This document shows, one piece after another, positions 42,430-51,389 of a stretch of 64,000 bases of DNA. The notes under the pieces were generated by a model. That model was given only the letters and a program-made list of their open reading frames with translations, ran no database searches and had not been told where the DNA came from. Location: positions 370,431 through 434,430 of the forward strand of contig JACKAW010000004.1 of the NCBI GenBank assembly GCA_020634885.1, read 5' to 3'. This DNA comes from Anaerolineales bacterium. Its GTDB lineage: Bacteria; Chloroflexota; Anaerolineae; Anaerolineales; Villigracilaceae. The translations under genes were made by a program, and so were the position numbers. Numbering within the stretch: position 1 is the stretch's first letter; each line of letters begins with the position of its first letter.

Positions 42430-43458
42430 TTGAACCGTACCCGTATCATTCTCCGAAAATCAGCCTGGGCTATTTTCACGATTTTCATTGTCATTATTTT
42501 TAATTTTTTTCTTTTTCGCGTTTTACCCGGTGACCCTGCGCGGGCGGGTATTCGTGACCCACGCCTAAAAAAAGAAGCAATCGAAGCATTGCAGGTCAAA
42601 TTTGGTTTGGATAAGCCCGTCATCAATTGTTTTGAAACGCTTAACCCGATCAAATTAGGCAGTTGTACTATTGATCCAATGGAGACACAGTTTTTCATCT
42701 ATGTGGGGAATTTAGTAAAAGGCGAGTTGGGAATTAGTTACCATACCAACCGCCCCGTGGCAGATGTACTGGCAGAAAGGTTGTGGAATACAATTCTGCT
42801 TATCGGCGCGGGACAAATTCTTTCAATTCTTTTAGGGGTGGTGCTGGGGATCGTGGCGGCGTGGAAAGCACGTACATCTGTAGACTATGGCGCAGTCACA
42901 GCCAGCCTGATTGCCTGGAGTTTGCCCACATTCTGGCTGGGAATCATTTTGCTCTTTTGGGGCAGTACAGTCGGCTTACCGGTGGGTGGTAAGGCTACTC
43001 CCGGCATAAGCACGTATCCGCTGATCCAACAATGGGCAGATATTGCCAAACACATGTTCCTGCCAACCCTTACATACACCATCGTATACATGGGCGAGTA
43101 CACACTCATCATGCGCTCAAGCCTGATCGACGTACTTTCAGAGGACTATATTTTGACAGCAAGGGCAAAGGGCTTAAATTCGGCGCAGATTTTGCGTGAC
43201 CATGCTTTGAAGAATGCCATGCTGCCATTGGTCACTGTCATTGCAATAAACCTTGGGTTTACGGTGGCAGGTGTAATTCAGATCGAATCGGTTTTTTCAT
43301 GGCCCGGGTTGGGCAGCGCCATTTTTGAAGCAGTCATCCGCCGTGATTTTCCAATGCTGCAAGGTGCATTTTTACTGATCGCAGTGACGGTAATTCTGGC
43401 GAACCTGTTGGCAGACCTGACCTATACATTCTTAGATCCGCGCGTTAATGTGGAGTAG
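42430..43458 (+). CDS. Oligopeptide ABC importer, DppB/OppB-type permease
   Basis: The frame opens with TTG at 42430 (MNRTRIILRKSAW); the initiation signal is weak and no better start is seen upstream. The 342-residue protein has six membrane helices. It carries the family EAA-loop DVLSEDYILTARAKGLNSAQILRDHALKNAMLP near residue 240, which docks the ATPase, and the N-terminal FNFFLFRVLPGDPAR typical of DppB. It forms a heterodimer with the permease half of the next gene. Confidence 0.92.
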   Translation: MNRTRIILRKSAWAIFTIFIVIIFNFFLFRVLPGDPARAGIRDPRLKKEAIEALQVKFGLDKPVINCFETLNPIKLGSCTIDPMETQFFIYVGNLVKGELGISYHTNRPVADVLAERLWNTILLIGAGQILSILLGVVLGIVAAWKARTSVDYGAVTASLIAWSLPTFWLGIILLFWGSTVGLPVGGKATPGISTYPLIQQWADIAKHMFLPTLTYTIVYMGEYTLIMRSSLIDVLSEDYILTARAKGLNSAQILRDHALKNAMLPLVTVIAINLGFTVAGVIQIESVFSWPGLGSAIFEAVIRRDFPMLQGAFLLIAVTVILANLLADLTYTFLDPRVNVE

Positions 43459-43463
43459 ATAAC

Positions 43464-45395
43464 ATGCAGACAATCTTGCAATCAGACTCTACTCAGAATG
43501 AAACAACAAAACGAACAGAAACGTTCGTTCAGACCTTTTCAAAAAGTCATACCGGCCTTGTTGGTTTTTGGATGCTGGTGATCGTTGTAGTAGCAGCGGT
43601 GTTTGCGCCGTGGATCACCCCTTACGAGCAATCATCTTCCGCCTCTGTCGGCGTGGAAGATATTTATCAGCCTCCTTCTGTGCAGCATTGGTTTGGTACC
43701 GATGATGCCGGACAGGATGTATTTACCAATTTTATTTTTGGTTCGCGGGTTTCACTCACAGTAGGATTTTTTGCGGCTTTTATTTCGATCATGATCGGCG
43801 GAATTTTGGGGCTTGTTGCCGGTTTCTTTGGCGGACGTTGGGAAAATACCCTGATGCGTTTTACCGACATCATGCTTGTTATTCCAGAATTGCCGTTATT
43901 AGTGGTGATCGTGGCGCTGACCCAGCCTTCACTGGCAAATATCATTTTAGTGATCGGCTTACTTGGCTGGACAACGACTGCCCGTGTCGTTCGCTCGCAG
44001 ACATTGGCTGTGAAATCGCGAAAATTCGTGTTGCGCGCACGTGCCATCGGTGCAGATAAACTCCACATTCTCAGAAGGCATATTTTGCCGCTGGTCTTGC
44101 CTATACTTGTCATTCAAGCAGTCCTTTCCATCTCACTTGCGATCTTGAACGAAAGTACGTTGTCATTCATCGGTCTGGGTGACCCTGCTGCGCTTTCATG
44201 GGGGCAGATGTTGAACTTCGCTTTCGGGCGCGGTGCCATGTCTGCGGGGGCGTGGTGGGCGTTGGTGGTTCCCGGGTTTGGCATTGTGTGGGTTGTGCTT
44301 TCGTTGACGTTGCTCGGGCAGGGACTGGAACAGGTTCTAAACCCCCGTTTGGATACACACCATTTAATGCCGGGCAAGCCTGCCATCCAAAAAGAGGCGG
44401 GGGCGAAGCCCCATCATCCAGAAGCTGTGCTTGAGGTGCAGAATCTTTCCATCCACTATGTGAATGAGGGAAAGAAACCTGCGCGCGCGGTGGAAAATAT
44501 CAGCCTGACATTGCGACAGGGTGAGCTTTTAGGTTTGGTTGGTGAAAGTGGATGCGGTAAAACTACGCTCATGCTGGCGTTGTTAAAACTATTGCCTGCG
44601 GCGGGGCAAATTGTGAACGGCAATATTTTTTACGATGGAAAAGACCTTGCGGCGATGAATGAAGCAGAACTTAACCAGGTTCGCTGGAGCCGTATTTCGA
44701 TTGTTTTTCAAGGCGCCATGAATGCACTTAACCCTGTTCGGACGGTGGGCGACCAGATCGCAGAAGCCATTCTTCAGCATGACCCATCTTTTGCCAAAGA
44801 TAAAATTCCTGCCCGCGTTTCGGAACTGTTGGAACTGGTGGGAATTACATCCGAACAGCGCGACCACTATCCACACCAATACTCCGGCGGGATGCGTCAA
44901 CGCGCCATGATCGCGATGGCGCTGGCGTGCGAGCCGCAGATCATCATTGCCGATGAACCAACCACCGCGCTGGATGTGATGATCCAGGCGCAGATACTGG
45001 AATTACTTGACTCTCTGCGTAAAAAACTTGGGCTATCGGTGATCTTCGTTACGCACGATCTTGGTGTGGTAGCGGAACTGTGCGACCATGTGCTGGTGAT
45101 GTATGGCGGTGTCACCGCTGAATACGCCGGTGTGGATGTGGTTTACAACGATCCCAAACATCCCTATACCCAGGAACTTTTAAAGGCATTCCCCGACCTG
45201 ACCAAACCGAAAAAGAAACTTTCATCCATCCCCGGCTATCCTCCAAGGTTGGATAATCTCCCCGCAGGTTGCCGCTTTGCACCGCGCTGCCCCAGAGCGT
45301 TTGCGCCATGTCATGTTACCGAACCAAAACTATACACGCTCAAAGATAATCATGCTGTAAGTTGCCATCTCATCGAGGGTGCAAATGCCAACTAA
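43464..45395 (+). CDS. Oligopeptide ABC importer, DppC permease fused to DppD ATPase
   Basis: This 643-residue protein combines two normally separate subunits. Residues ~1-300 are a DppC-type permease (HWFGTDDAGQDVFTNFIFG; EAA loop FVLRARAIGADKLHILRRHILP). A short linker of about 25 residues leads into a DppD-type ATPase with Walker A GESGCGKTT, signature YSGGMRQR, Walker B IIIADEPTTAL and the C-terminal Cys-rich GCRFAPRCPRAFAPC, which in this family holds an Fe-S cluster. The frame is continuous with no sign of sequencing error. Fusion ensures 1:1 assembly of permease and ATPase. The start lies 5 nt after the DppB stop. Confidence 0.92.
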   Translation: MQTILQSDSTQNETTKRTETFVQTFSKSHTGLVGFWMLVIVVVAAVFAPWITPYEQSSSASVGVEDIYQPPSVQHWFGTDDAGQDVFTNFIFGSRVSLTVGFFAAFISIMIGGILGLVAGFFGGRWENTLMRFTDIMLVIPELPLLVVIVALTQPSLANIILVIGLLGWTTTARVVRSQTLAVKSRKFVLRARAIGADKLHILRRHILPLVLPILVIQAVLSISLAILNESTLSFIGLGDPAALSWGQMLNFAFGRGAMSAGAWWALVVPGFGIVWVVLSLTLLGQGLEQVLNPRLDTHHLMPGKPAIQKEAGAKPHHPEAVLEVQNLSIHYVNEGKKPARAVENISLTLRQGELLGLVGESGCGKTTLMLALLKLLPAAGQIVNGNIFYDGKDLAAMNEAELNQVRWSRISIVFQGAMNALNPVRTVGDQIAEAILQHDPSFAKDKIPARVSELLELVGITSEQRDHYPHQYSGGMRQRAMIAMALACEPQIIIADEPTTALDVMIQAQILELLDSLRKKLGLSVIFVTHDLGVVAELCDHVLVMYGGVTAEYAGVDVVYNDPKHPYTQELLKAFPDLTKPKKKLSSIPGYPPRLDNLPAGCRFAPRCPRAFAPCHVTEPKLYTLKDNHAVSCHLIEGANAN

Positions 45396-46383
45396 ACTCG
45401 AAAAAATTCTGGAAGTACATGAGCTGAAAAAATATTTCAACGCGCCGCGTACATCGCTATTCTCACGAGAAGAACTGCATGTCCATGCCGTTGATGGTGT
45501 AAACCTAACCTTGCACCGCAGTGAAGTGATTGCCCTTGTAGGCGAAAGTGGGTGCGGAAAGTCGACCCTGGGATTGCTGCTAATGGGTTTGGAAGAGCCG
45601 ACAGATGGCTCCATTATTTTTGAAGGGCAGGATATTACCCACCTCAACGATCATGAACGCAAAAGCCTGCGCCGCAAGATCCAAATGGTCTTTCAAGACC
45701 CGTACGAATCTTTAAACCCCACCCAGACCATCGGCGAGATCATCATCGAACCGCTGATCGTGCATGGCATTGGAATGAATGAACAGGAACGACATGAGCG
45801 CGTTGTGAAAGCCATGGAAGATGCCGGTTTGAAACCCGCAGATGTTTACCTGAATCGATATCCGCACGAACTTTCAGGCGGACAGCGCCAACGCGTGGTC
45901 ATTGCAGCGGCATTGGTGCTTGAGCCGGAAATACTGGTAGCCGATGAACCGGTTTCGATGTTGGATGTATCCATCCGCGCCGAAGTGATCAACCTGCTGG
46001 CAGAATTACGCATCACCCGCCAGATTGCCGTCATCTTCATCACGCATGATCTTGGTTCTGTCGGTTTTTTCGCCGACCGTGTCGCCGTCATGTACCTTGG
46101 GCGCATTGTTGAAATTGGAACCATGCTTGAAGTGCTCGAAAAACCAAAACACCCCTACACGCGTGCTTTGCTTTCAGTTATCCCCGTTCCCAACCCGCGC
46201 CTGCGGCATGAACGCATCATCTTGAAGGGTGAAACACCAAACCCAATCAACATACCAAGCGGCTGCCGCTTTCACCCGCGCTGCCCGATCGCCGTGGATG
46301 CTTGCAAACTCAGCGACCCGCCCATGCGTGATTTTTCAAAAATGCACCAATCTGCTTGTCTGCTTGCAGATGATAGCAAGTAA
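45385..46383 (+). CDS. Oligopeptide ABC importer, DppF/OppF-type ATPase
   Basis: The ATG at 45385 has GAGG at 6 nt and overlaps the previous gene by 11 bp; a GTG 6 nt upstream is less well placed. The 332-residue ATPase has Walker A GESGCGKST, Q-loop MVFQDPYESLNP, signature LSGGQRQR, Walker B ILVADEPVSM and the C-terminal GCRFHPRCPIAVDAC iron-sulfur-type motif of OppF/DppF. It pairs with the ATPase half of the fused subunit to drive uptake. The next gene starts 9 nt later but appears functionally unrelated. Confidence 0.93.
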   Translation: MPTKLEKILEVHELKKYFNAPRTSLFSREELHVHAVDGVNLTLHRSEVIALVGESGCGKSTLGLLLMGLEEPTDGSIIFEGQDITHLNDHERKSLRRKIQMVFQDPYESLNPTQTIGEIIIEPLIVHGIGMNEQERHERVVKAMEDAGLKPADVYLNRYPHELSGGQRQRVVIAAALVLEPEILVADEPVSMLDVSIRAEVINLLAELRITRQIAVIFITHDLGSVGFFADRVAVMYLGRIVEIGTMLEVLEKPKHPYTRALLSVIPVPNPRLRHERIILKGETPNPINIPSGCRFHPRCPIAVDACKLSDPPMRDFSKMHQSACLLADDSK

Positions 46384-46392
46384 AATAAAAAA

Positions 46393-47175
46393 ATGGATAT
46401 TACCAGTTTACAAAACCCGCGAGTAAAACATTTTGTAAAACTGCGCGAGGACAAGAAACAAAGACAACGGGATGGTCTGATTCTGGTTGAGGGGTTTGAC
46501 GAATTAACCCTCGCGCAGGAATGCGGGCTTACGCCCCAAACGCTTCTCACTGCGCCCGAGCTTGCCAGCCGTACCCTGAATTTTCCCAACTCTGAAACCC
46601 TCACCGTTTCACGCGCGGTCTTCGAGAAAATTTCCTACCGAGATAACCCCGATGGCTGGATCGGCATTTTCCCTACTCCAAACCGTAATTTACAAGACCT
46701 AAACCTTCGCGCGCATCCGCTCATCCTTGTCACCGAATCTGTTGAGAAACCCGGTAACCTCGGCGCCATTCTGCGTACCGCCGATGCCGCAGGGGTAGAT
46801 GCCGTATTGGTCTGCGATCCGCGTGTAGATGTATGGAATCCCAACGTCATCCGCGCCAGCCGTGGCGCGGTCTTTTCAATGCCCACAGTGGAGGTTAAAT
46901 CTTCTGAAGCGTTGAACTGGCTCAAAACACGTGGGATGCGCGTGCTTGCCGCAACCCCTTCTGCCGAAACATTGCATACATCTGTCGATATGACGGGTCC
47001 GCTTGCCATTGTCGTTGGCACAGAAGATGAAGGGCTAACCGATTTTTGGATGCAAAATGCCGATATTCAGGTACGAATTCCAATGGAGGGGAAAGTCAAT
47101 TCGCTGAATGTCTCCATCTCTGCTGCTTTGTTGACGTATGAGTCCGTTCGCCAAAGGCAGGAAATAAAAACTTGA
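46393..47175 (+). CDS. SpoU-family rRNA 2'-O-methyltransferase
   Basis: This 260-residue protein has an N-terminal substrate-binding domain (ITSLQNPRVKHFVKLREDKKQR) and a SPOUT methyltransferase domain: VEKPGNLGAILRTADAAGVDAV (motif 1), IVVGTEDEGL (motif 2) and IPMEGKVNSLNVSISAALLTYE (motif 3). This layout matches 23S rRNA ribose methylases of the RlmB/TsnR type. A TAAAAT box, overlapping the stop of the ATPase gene, ends 6 nt before the ATG, so the gene may have its own leaderless promoter. It probably reads on into the GGDEF gene, which begins 3 nt later. Confidence 0.9.
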   Translation: MDITSLQNPRVKHFVKLREDKKQRQRDGLILVEGFDELTLAQECGLTPQTLLTAPELASRTLNFPNSETLTVSRAVFEKISYRDNPDGWIGIFPTPNRNLQDLNLRAHPLILVTESVEKPGNLGAILRTADAAGVDAVLVCDPRVDVWNPNVIRASRGAVFSMPTVEVKSSEALNWLKTRGMRVLAATPSAETLHTSVDMTGPLAIVVGTEDEGLTDFWMQNADIQVRIPMEGKVNSLNVSISAALLTYESVRQRQEIKT

Positions 47176-47178
47176 GCC

Positions 47179-48759
47179 ATGCACAGGAAAGGTAATTCTC
47201 CCAAAAAAGATACCAGCCGTATCTTTGCCGAGATTGGACGAGACCTGGCGTCGATTACAGATGCCAAAGAAGCGGCAAGGACGATCTTAAATGCTGCGGA
47301 TCAACTGATTGGCTGGGATGCTTCCTACTTAATTCTATATGATCCTGAGATCGGCGGCGTGCCCCGTCCTCTATTGCTGATCGATACGATAGAGGGTGTA
47401 CATGTTGAGCAGTTCGGCGCCAATCCTTCTGAACCCAGTGAAAACATGCTCAAGGCAATTCGAGATGGGGAATTCATGTCGGTTTATGAAAAATATTTTG
47501 AAGTGGATACTCAGTACTCTTTTGGTGACCGCAGTAAACGCACTCTCTCGCAAATGTTCGTGCCAGTACGTACTGTTGCGCGAGTGATCGGGGTAATGTC
47601 GATTCAAAGTTATGATTTTGAAGCGTATACCGGGGAACAATTAGGTTCTTTGAAGAACCTTGCAAGTCATTGTGCCGGTGCGCTTGAACGTATTTGGGCA
47701 CAGGAAGCGCTGGGCGATTTTGTGGAGCGGCTCAAAGTTTTGCACGATGCCGTAAACGCCATCAATACCCACCATGAGGTTGAAAAGGTTTGCCGGGTAG
47801 TGTACGAAACAGTAGCTTCAGTTATGTCTTGTAACGATTTTGTGATCGATGGATATAGCAAGAATATGAATTTGATCGAACCGCTCTTTGCCATTGAGCA
47901 CCCGGGAATACGCGTGTTCACCAATGGATATGTGGCAGATCATGGTTTGGCTGGTGAGGTTGTTCGTACCCGTAAAACCCTGCTTTTTAACAGCAAACAA
48001 GAATTAATGGAAAGCGGTATCACATTTGAACCCTACGGTTCGGTGGTTGAAGAGGACCCAACGCAGTCTTGCCTTGCGGTGCCGATGCTGTTGCATGATG
48101 ATATTTACGGCATGGTCTCTGCGCAATCGTATAAAAAGAACGCCTATAACCGCGATGATCTTTACTTATTGGAGGTTCTTGCTTCTCATGCAGCCATCGC
48201 TATTGAGAATGCACGCTTATTCGATTCGATCCAAACCCTGGCAAACACCGATTCGTTGACTGGAATTCTCAACCGCCGCCGCTTCTTTGAACTGGCAGAA
48301 GTGGAATATGAAAAAGCAGGCTTGAATTCCATGCCGCTTTCAGTAATTTTGCTGGATGTGGATGATTTTAAATTATTTAACGACAAACATGGGCACAGTG
48401 TTGGCGATGCTGTACTCAATACAGTTGCGGAGATATGCAGCGCCCATTTACGAAGTAATGATATTTTTGGGCGTATGGGTGGTGAGGAATTTGCCGTGGT
48501 TCTACCCGATGCCATTCTTTCGAATGCACTTGAGGTGGCGGAGCGTTTACGTTATGCCATTGAAAACCTGGAATTCACGCATGATTCAAATCTGCATACA
48601 AGAGATGAGCGGCACCTTATCACTGTCAGTGTAGGGGTGGCGGAATACAGCAGTGATTGCACTTCGCTGGATGAGCTATTGGATAGGGCAGACAAAGCCA
48701 TGTATCAATCTAAAAGCCTGGGGCGAAACCGCGTGCATGTATGGCATGTGGAAAAATAA
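47179..48759 (+). CDS. GAF-GGDEF diguanylate cyclase
   Basis: The first ~340 residues of this 526-residue cytosolic protein contain two GAF-like sensor domains (around TLSQMFVPVRTVARVIGVMSIQ and SCLAVPMLLHDDIYGMVSAQS). The C-terminal ~170 residues are a GGDEF cyclase (ANTDSLTGILNRRRFFE; catalytic GRMGGEEFAVVLPDA). GGEEF is an active-type motif, and RSND before it fits the RxxD product-inhibition site. It makes cyclic di-GMP from GTP in response to a ligand or redox signal bound by the GAF domains. No EAL or PilZ protein is nearby. It is 3 nt after the SpoU gene. Confidence 0.93.
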   Translation: MHRKGNSPKKDTSRIFAEIGRDLASITDAKEAARTILNAADQLIGWDASYLILYDPEIGGVPRPLLLIDTIEGVHVEQFGANPSEPSENMLKAIRDGEFMSVYEKYFEVDTQYSFGDRSKRTLSQMFVPVRTVARVIGVMSIQSYDFEAYTGEQLGSLKNLASHCAGALERIWAQEALGDFVERLKVLHDAVNAINTHHEVEKVCRVVYETVASVMSCNDFVIDGYSKNMNLIEPLFAIEHPGIRVFTNGYVADHGLAGEVVRTRKTLLFNSKQELMESGITFEPYGSVVEEDPTQSCLAVPMLLHDDIYGMVSAQSYKKNAYNRDDLYLLEVLASHAAIAIENARLFDSIQTLANTDSLTGILNRRRFFELAEVEYEKAGLNSMPLSVILLDVDDFKLFNDKHGHSVGDAVLNTVAEICSAHLRSNDIFGRMGGEEFAVVLPDAILSNALEVAERLRYAIENLEFTHDSNLHTRDERHLITVSVGVAEYSSDCTSLDELLDRADKAMYQSKSLGRNRVHVWHVEK

Positions 48760-48777
48760 TACATTTGCCTCGCGCGG

Positions 48778-49698
48778 CTACACCAGCAATACCCCGACTG
48801 AAAATAAGAACGAATAAAGCAACAGCACTTGCCCGGCTTGCGGGGTGAGTGGGATGCGCTCTTCAAACGTCTGTGAGCGGATGAGGTGCAAGGCGACGTT
48901 AATTCCGTAAGGGATGGAAAGAAATACGAGCAAGATACCCCAGCCAAAAGATCCTTGCAGCCATAACAAAAGCGGGAAGATATAGGCTGCCCCGAATAGG
49001 ATGCAATATTCCACAAAACTCCATTTGCGACCAATGAGTACGGTAATGGTGATCTCACTCTTTTCTTTGTCGTAATCCATATCGCGGATGTTGTCGATGA
49101 CGAGGATATTGGTGGTCAGTGCGGCGACTCCCAACCCGGCAAAGAGGACGGGGATGGTGAAGGGTGTAGAACCGAACACAGCGGCTTGCACAAAATAATA
49201 ACCTGCCAGTGAGACCGGACCAAAGAAGATGAAGAACAGCGGCTCGCCAAGTGCATGGTCACCGAGCGGATATGGTTTGGTGGAATAAGCCAAACTGGCA
49301 AAAATGCTCGCAACGCCGATCAGGATCACGGTCCAGCCGCCGAGGCTCGCCAGGTAGAGACCGAAAAGGATCGCGATGAGATAACAGGCTGTGATGGCAG
49401 TCCTCAACTCTGAGAGGGTGACCAAACCCTGGCGTAATCCTTGCACGAATTTGGCGTGTTCACGGTCGTTGGGGTGGCGGGTGAGGTTGTTGTAGTTGTC
49501 GGTGATGACGCCGCCAAGTTGAATAAGCCAGCCTGCCATAAAGGCGGAAAAAAGGGTGGGCAAGTGAAGTATTTCATTATGATATGCCAGTGCTGCGGCA
49601 ATGAGCGCGGGTGCAAATGCTGTGGGGAGTGTGTGGCGCGGATACATAAGCATATCCACCCATATTTCACGGCGGGTTACTTTGGCTTGAGTTTGCAT
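48778..49698 (-). CDS. menA: UbiA-family prenyltransferase, MenA-like
   Basis: This 306-residue membrane protein has about eight helices and the two Asp-rich motifs of UbiA enzymes: DNYNNLTRHPNDRE, and DNIRDMDYDKEKSE. The second, with NILVIDNIRD, is typical of MenA, which prenylates 1,4-dihydroxy-2-naphthoate in menaquinone synthesis. Anaerolineae use menaquinone, which fits. No other men genes are in the window, so a different aromatic acceptor is possible. AGGAGGG precedes the ATG, and a TATAAT lies 10 nt before that, next to the left end of the MITE-like element. Confidence 0.82.
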   Translation of the reverse strand: MQTQAKVTRREIWVDMLMYPRHTLPTAFAPALIAAALAYHNEILHLPTLFSAFMAGWLIQLGGVITDNYNNLTRHPNDREHAKFVQGLRQGLVTLSELRTAITACYLIAILFGLYLASLGGWTVILIGVASIFASLAYSTKPYPLGDHALGEPLFFIFFGPVSLAGYYFVQAAVFGSTPFTIPVLFAGLGVAALTTNILVIDNIRDMDYDKEKSEITITVLIGRKWSFVEYCILFGAAYIFPLLLWLQGSFGWGILLVFLSIPYGINVALHLIRSQTFEERIPLTPQAGQVLLLYSFLFSVGVLLV

Positions 49699-49724
49699 GT
49701 TGCCCTCCTATTTCATTATAGTAT

Positions 49725-49944
49725 GACTTACGCAAAACTCGCCGTTTATAAACGGAGATAAGCGCAAAAGACAAAAACATGGCTGTAGCAAAGCCTTAAA
49801 TTCTTAATGCGAAAAGCGCGAAGTAGGCGAATTTCGCCAAAATACTTTTTTATTCGCGTTATTCGCCTCATTTGCGTTAAGATTTTTTGTCTTGTCGAAC
49901 GACAGCGCATCTTTTACGCATGACTAAAAGGTTTTGCGTAAGTC
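49725..49944. mobile_element. 220-bp MITE-like element with 14-bp inverted ends
   Basis: GACTTACGCAAAAC (49725-49738) is the exact reverse complement of GTTTTGCGTAAGTC (49931-49944). The interior holds a palindrome (about 49803-49881: TTAATGCGAAAAGCGCG... and ...TTCGCCTCATTTGCGTTAA) of the same GCGAAT family as the elements at 32914 and 38124. A GTAT flanks both sides, allowing for a CT at the right end as in the 38-kb element, and may be the target duplication. It fills most of the 324-nt gap between menA and the CNNM gene; there is no coding potential. Confidence 0.65.
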
Positions 49945-50006
49945 CTGTATAAGGTCGAATTGATGGCTTAAGATCAAAACAATTTTGAGCCGCCATGCGC
50001 ATGGTA

Positions 50007-50012
50007 TATAAT
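50007..50012 (+). promoter_or_regulatory. -10 box deciding the start of the CNNM/CorC-family gene
   Basis: TATAAT at 50007-50012 overlaps an upstream ATG (50011), which therefore cannot be in the message. The ATG at 50023 lies 10 nt downstream, giving a leaderless or nearly leaderless transcript. Confidence 0.55.
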
Positions 50013-50022
50013 GACTGTCGTT

Positions 50023-51321
50023 ATGGCTTTTAATATCCTACTGACGATTTTCCTGATCTTTCTAAACGGTTTTTTTGTGGCGGCAGAATTTGCCATAGTA
50101 AAGGTTCGAGCTTCTCAATTAGAAGTGAAAGTTCAAGAGGGGAACCCACTTGCAGCACTGGCCAAAACAATTGTCTCCAATTTGGATGGGTATCTGGCAG
50201 CGACCCAACTCGGTATTACGTTAGCAAGTTTGGGGCTGGGTTGGATCGGTGAGCCGGTGGTTGCGACGATCCTGATCGGTATCATGCATTCACTCGGGTT
50301 CGATCTTGACGAGGAACTGGCTCACAATATTGCCCTTCCCATCGCCTTTACTTTGATCACCATCCTGCACATTGTTTTTGGAGAGCTTGCGCCCAAGTCT
50401 GTGGCAATCCAACGTTCTGAGGCAACAACGCTTTTTATTGCATATCCTCTGCAGATCTTTTATGTAGTCTTTCGCCCGTTCATCTGGCTGTTGAATGGAA
50501 TTGCCACCGCCGTGCTAAAGACAATGGGAATATTACCTGAGCACGGTTCAGAAATTCACAGCAGCGAAGAGCTGCAATACCTCGTGCAGCAAGGCAAAGA
50601 GGGCGGCACGGTGAAAGCATCTGACTATGAGATCATTACAAACGCCTTTACCTTCTCAGATCGGATCGTGCGGCAGGTGATGATTCCGCGGTTGCAGGTA
50701 TTGGCAATTGATGTTGAAACTTTTGATGTGACCGCATTAGAGCATATTATTGGCGAAGGTCATTCGCGGATTCCGTGCTACGAAGATGACCTCGATTCGA
50801 TCATCGGTGTAGTGTATCTTAAAGATATTCTTTTGAAGATGCGTGGGAATGAACCGATTAACCTTCGGGAATTGATCCGTCCCATGATGTTCGTGCCTAT
50901 TACCAAACGAATCGGGGCGCTGCTTAAGGAATTTCAGGCGCGGCACCAACAAATGGCGGCAGTGGTGAATGAATATGGCGGCATTGATGGCATTGTGACA
51001 ATGGAAGATATTTTGGAGGAACTGGTGGGCGAAATTCAAGATGAAACCGACCACGAGATCCCCATTGTGACCCGCAACGAAGATACTAGCTACACCGTCC
51101 TTGCCACCAGTCCGTTGGAAGATGTCAACGAATATCTGCCGCGACCCATCCCTGAAAACAATGAGTATGAAACTCTTGCCGGGTACCTCATCCACAAGTT
51201 TGGGAGCTTCCCATCCGTTAAAGATAAGATCATTGCAGATGATTACGAATTCACGGTGATGAAGAAAAGTCAGCGTTCCATCATTTTGGTGCAAGTGCTC
51301 GATTTGAAAAACTCACCCTAA
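50023..51321 (+). CDS. CNNM/CorC (HlyC) family membrane protein with CBS domains
   Basis: The start at 50023 (MAFNILLTIFLIFLNGFFVAA) is set by the -10 box that overlaps the earlier ATG. The 432-residue protein has a DUF21/CNNM membrane domain (ATQLGITLASLGLGWIGEP, HIVFGELAPKSVAIQ). A CBS pair follows (VRQVMIPRLQVLAI, GIDGIVTMEDILEELVGEI), then a C-terminal CorC_HlyC domain. Relatives export magnesium or cobalt, or support their homeostasis; the old hemolysin label has no bearing on function. A strong terminator follows. Confidence 0.92.
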   Translation: MAFNILLTIFLIFLNGFFVAAEFAIVKVRASQLEVKVQEGNPLAALAKTIVSNLDGYLAATQLGITLASLGLGWIGEPVVATILIGIMHSLGFDLDEELAHNIALPIAFTLITILHIVFGELAPKSVAIQRSEATTLFIAYPLQIFYVVFRPFIWLLNGIATAVLKTMGILPEHGSEIHSSEELQYLVQQGKEGGTVKASDYEIITNAFTFSDRIVRQVMIPRLQVLAIDVETFDVTALEHIIGEGHSRIPCYEDDLDSIIGVVYLKDILLKMRGNEPINLRELIRPMMFVPITKRIGALLKEFQARHQQMAAVVNEYGGIDGIVTMEDILEELVGEIQDETDHEIPIVTRNEDTSYTVLATSPLEDVNEYLPRPIPENNEYETLAGYLIHKFGSFPSVKDKIIADDYEFTVMKKSQRSIILVQVLDLKNSP

Positions 51322-51326
51322 CACGC

Positions 51327-51366
51327 AAAGCCCTCCGAGAAATTCATTCCCGGAGGGCTTTTTTTC
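51327..51366. terminator. Terminator between the CNNM gene and the convergent ABC exporter genes
   Basis: AAAGCCCTCCG pairs with CGGAGGGCTTT, followed by T-runs on the plus strand; the A-rich left side also serves the minus-strand exporter genes. Confidence 0.92.
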
Positions 51367-51389
51367 TTCCCGCTTTTTACGCGCTATCT

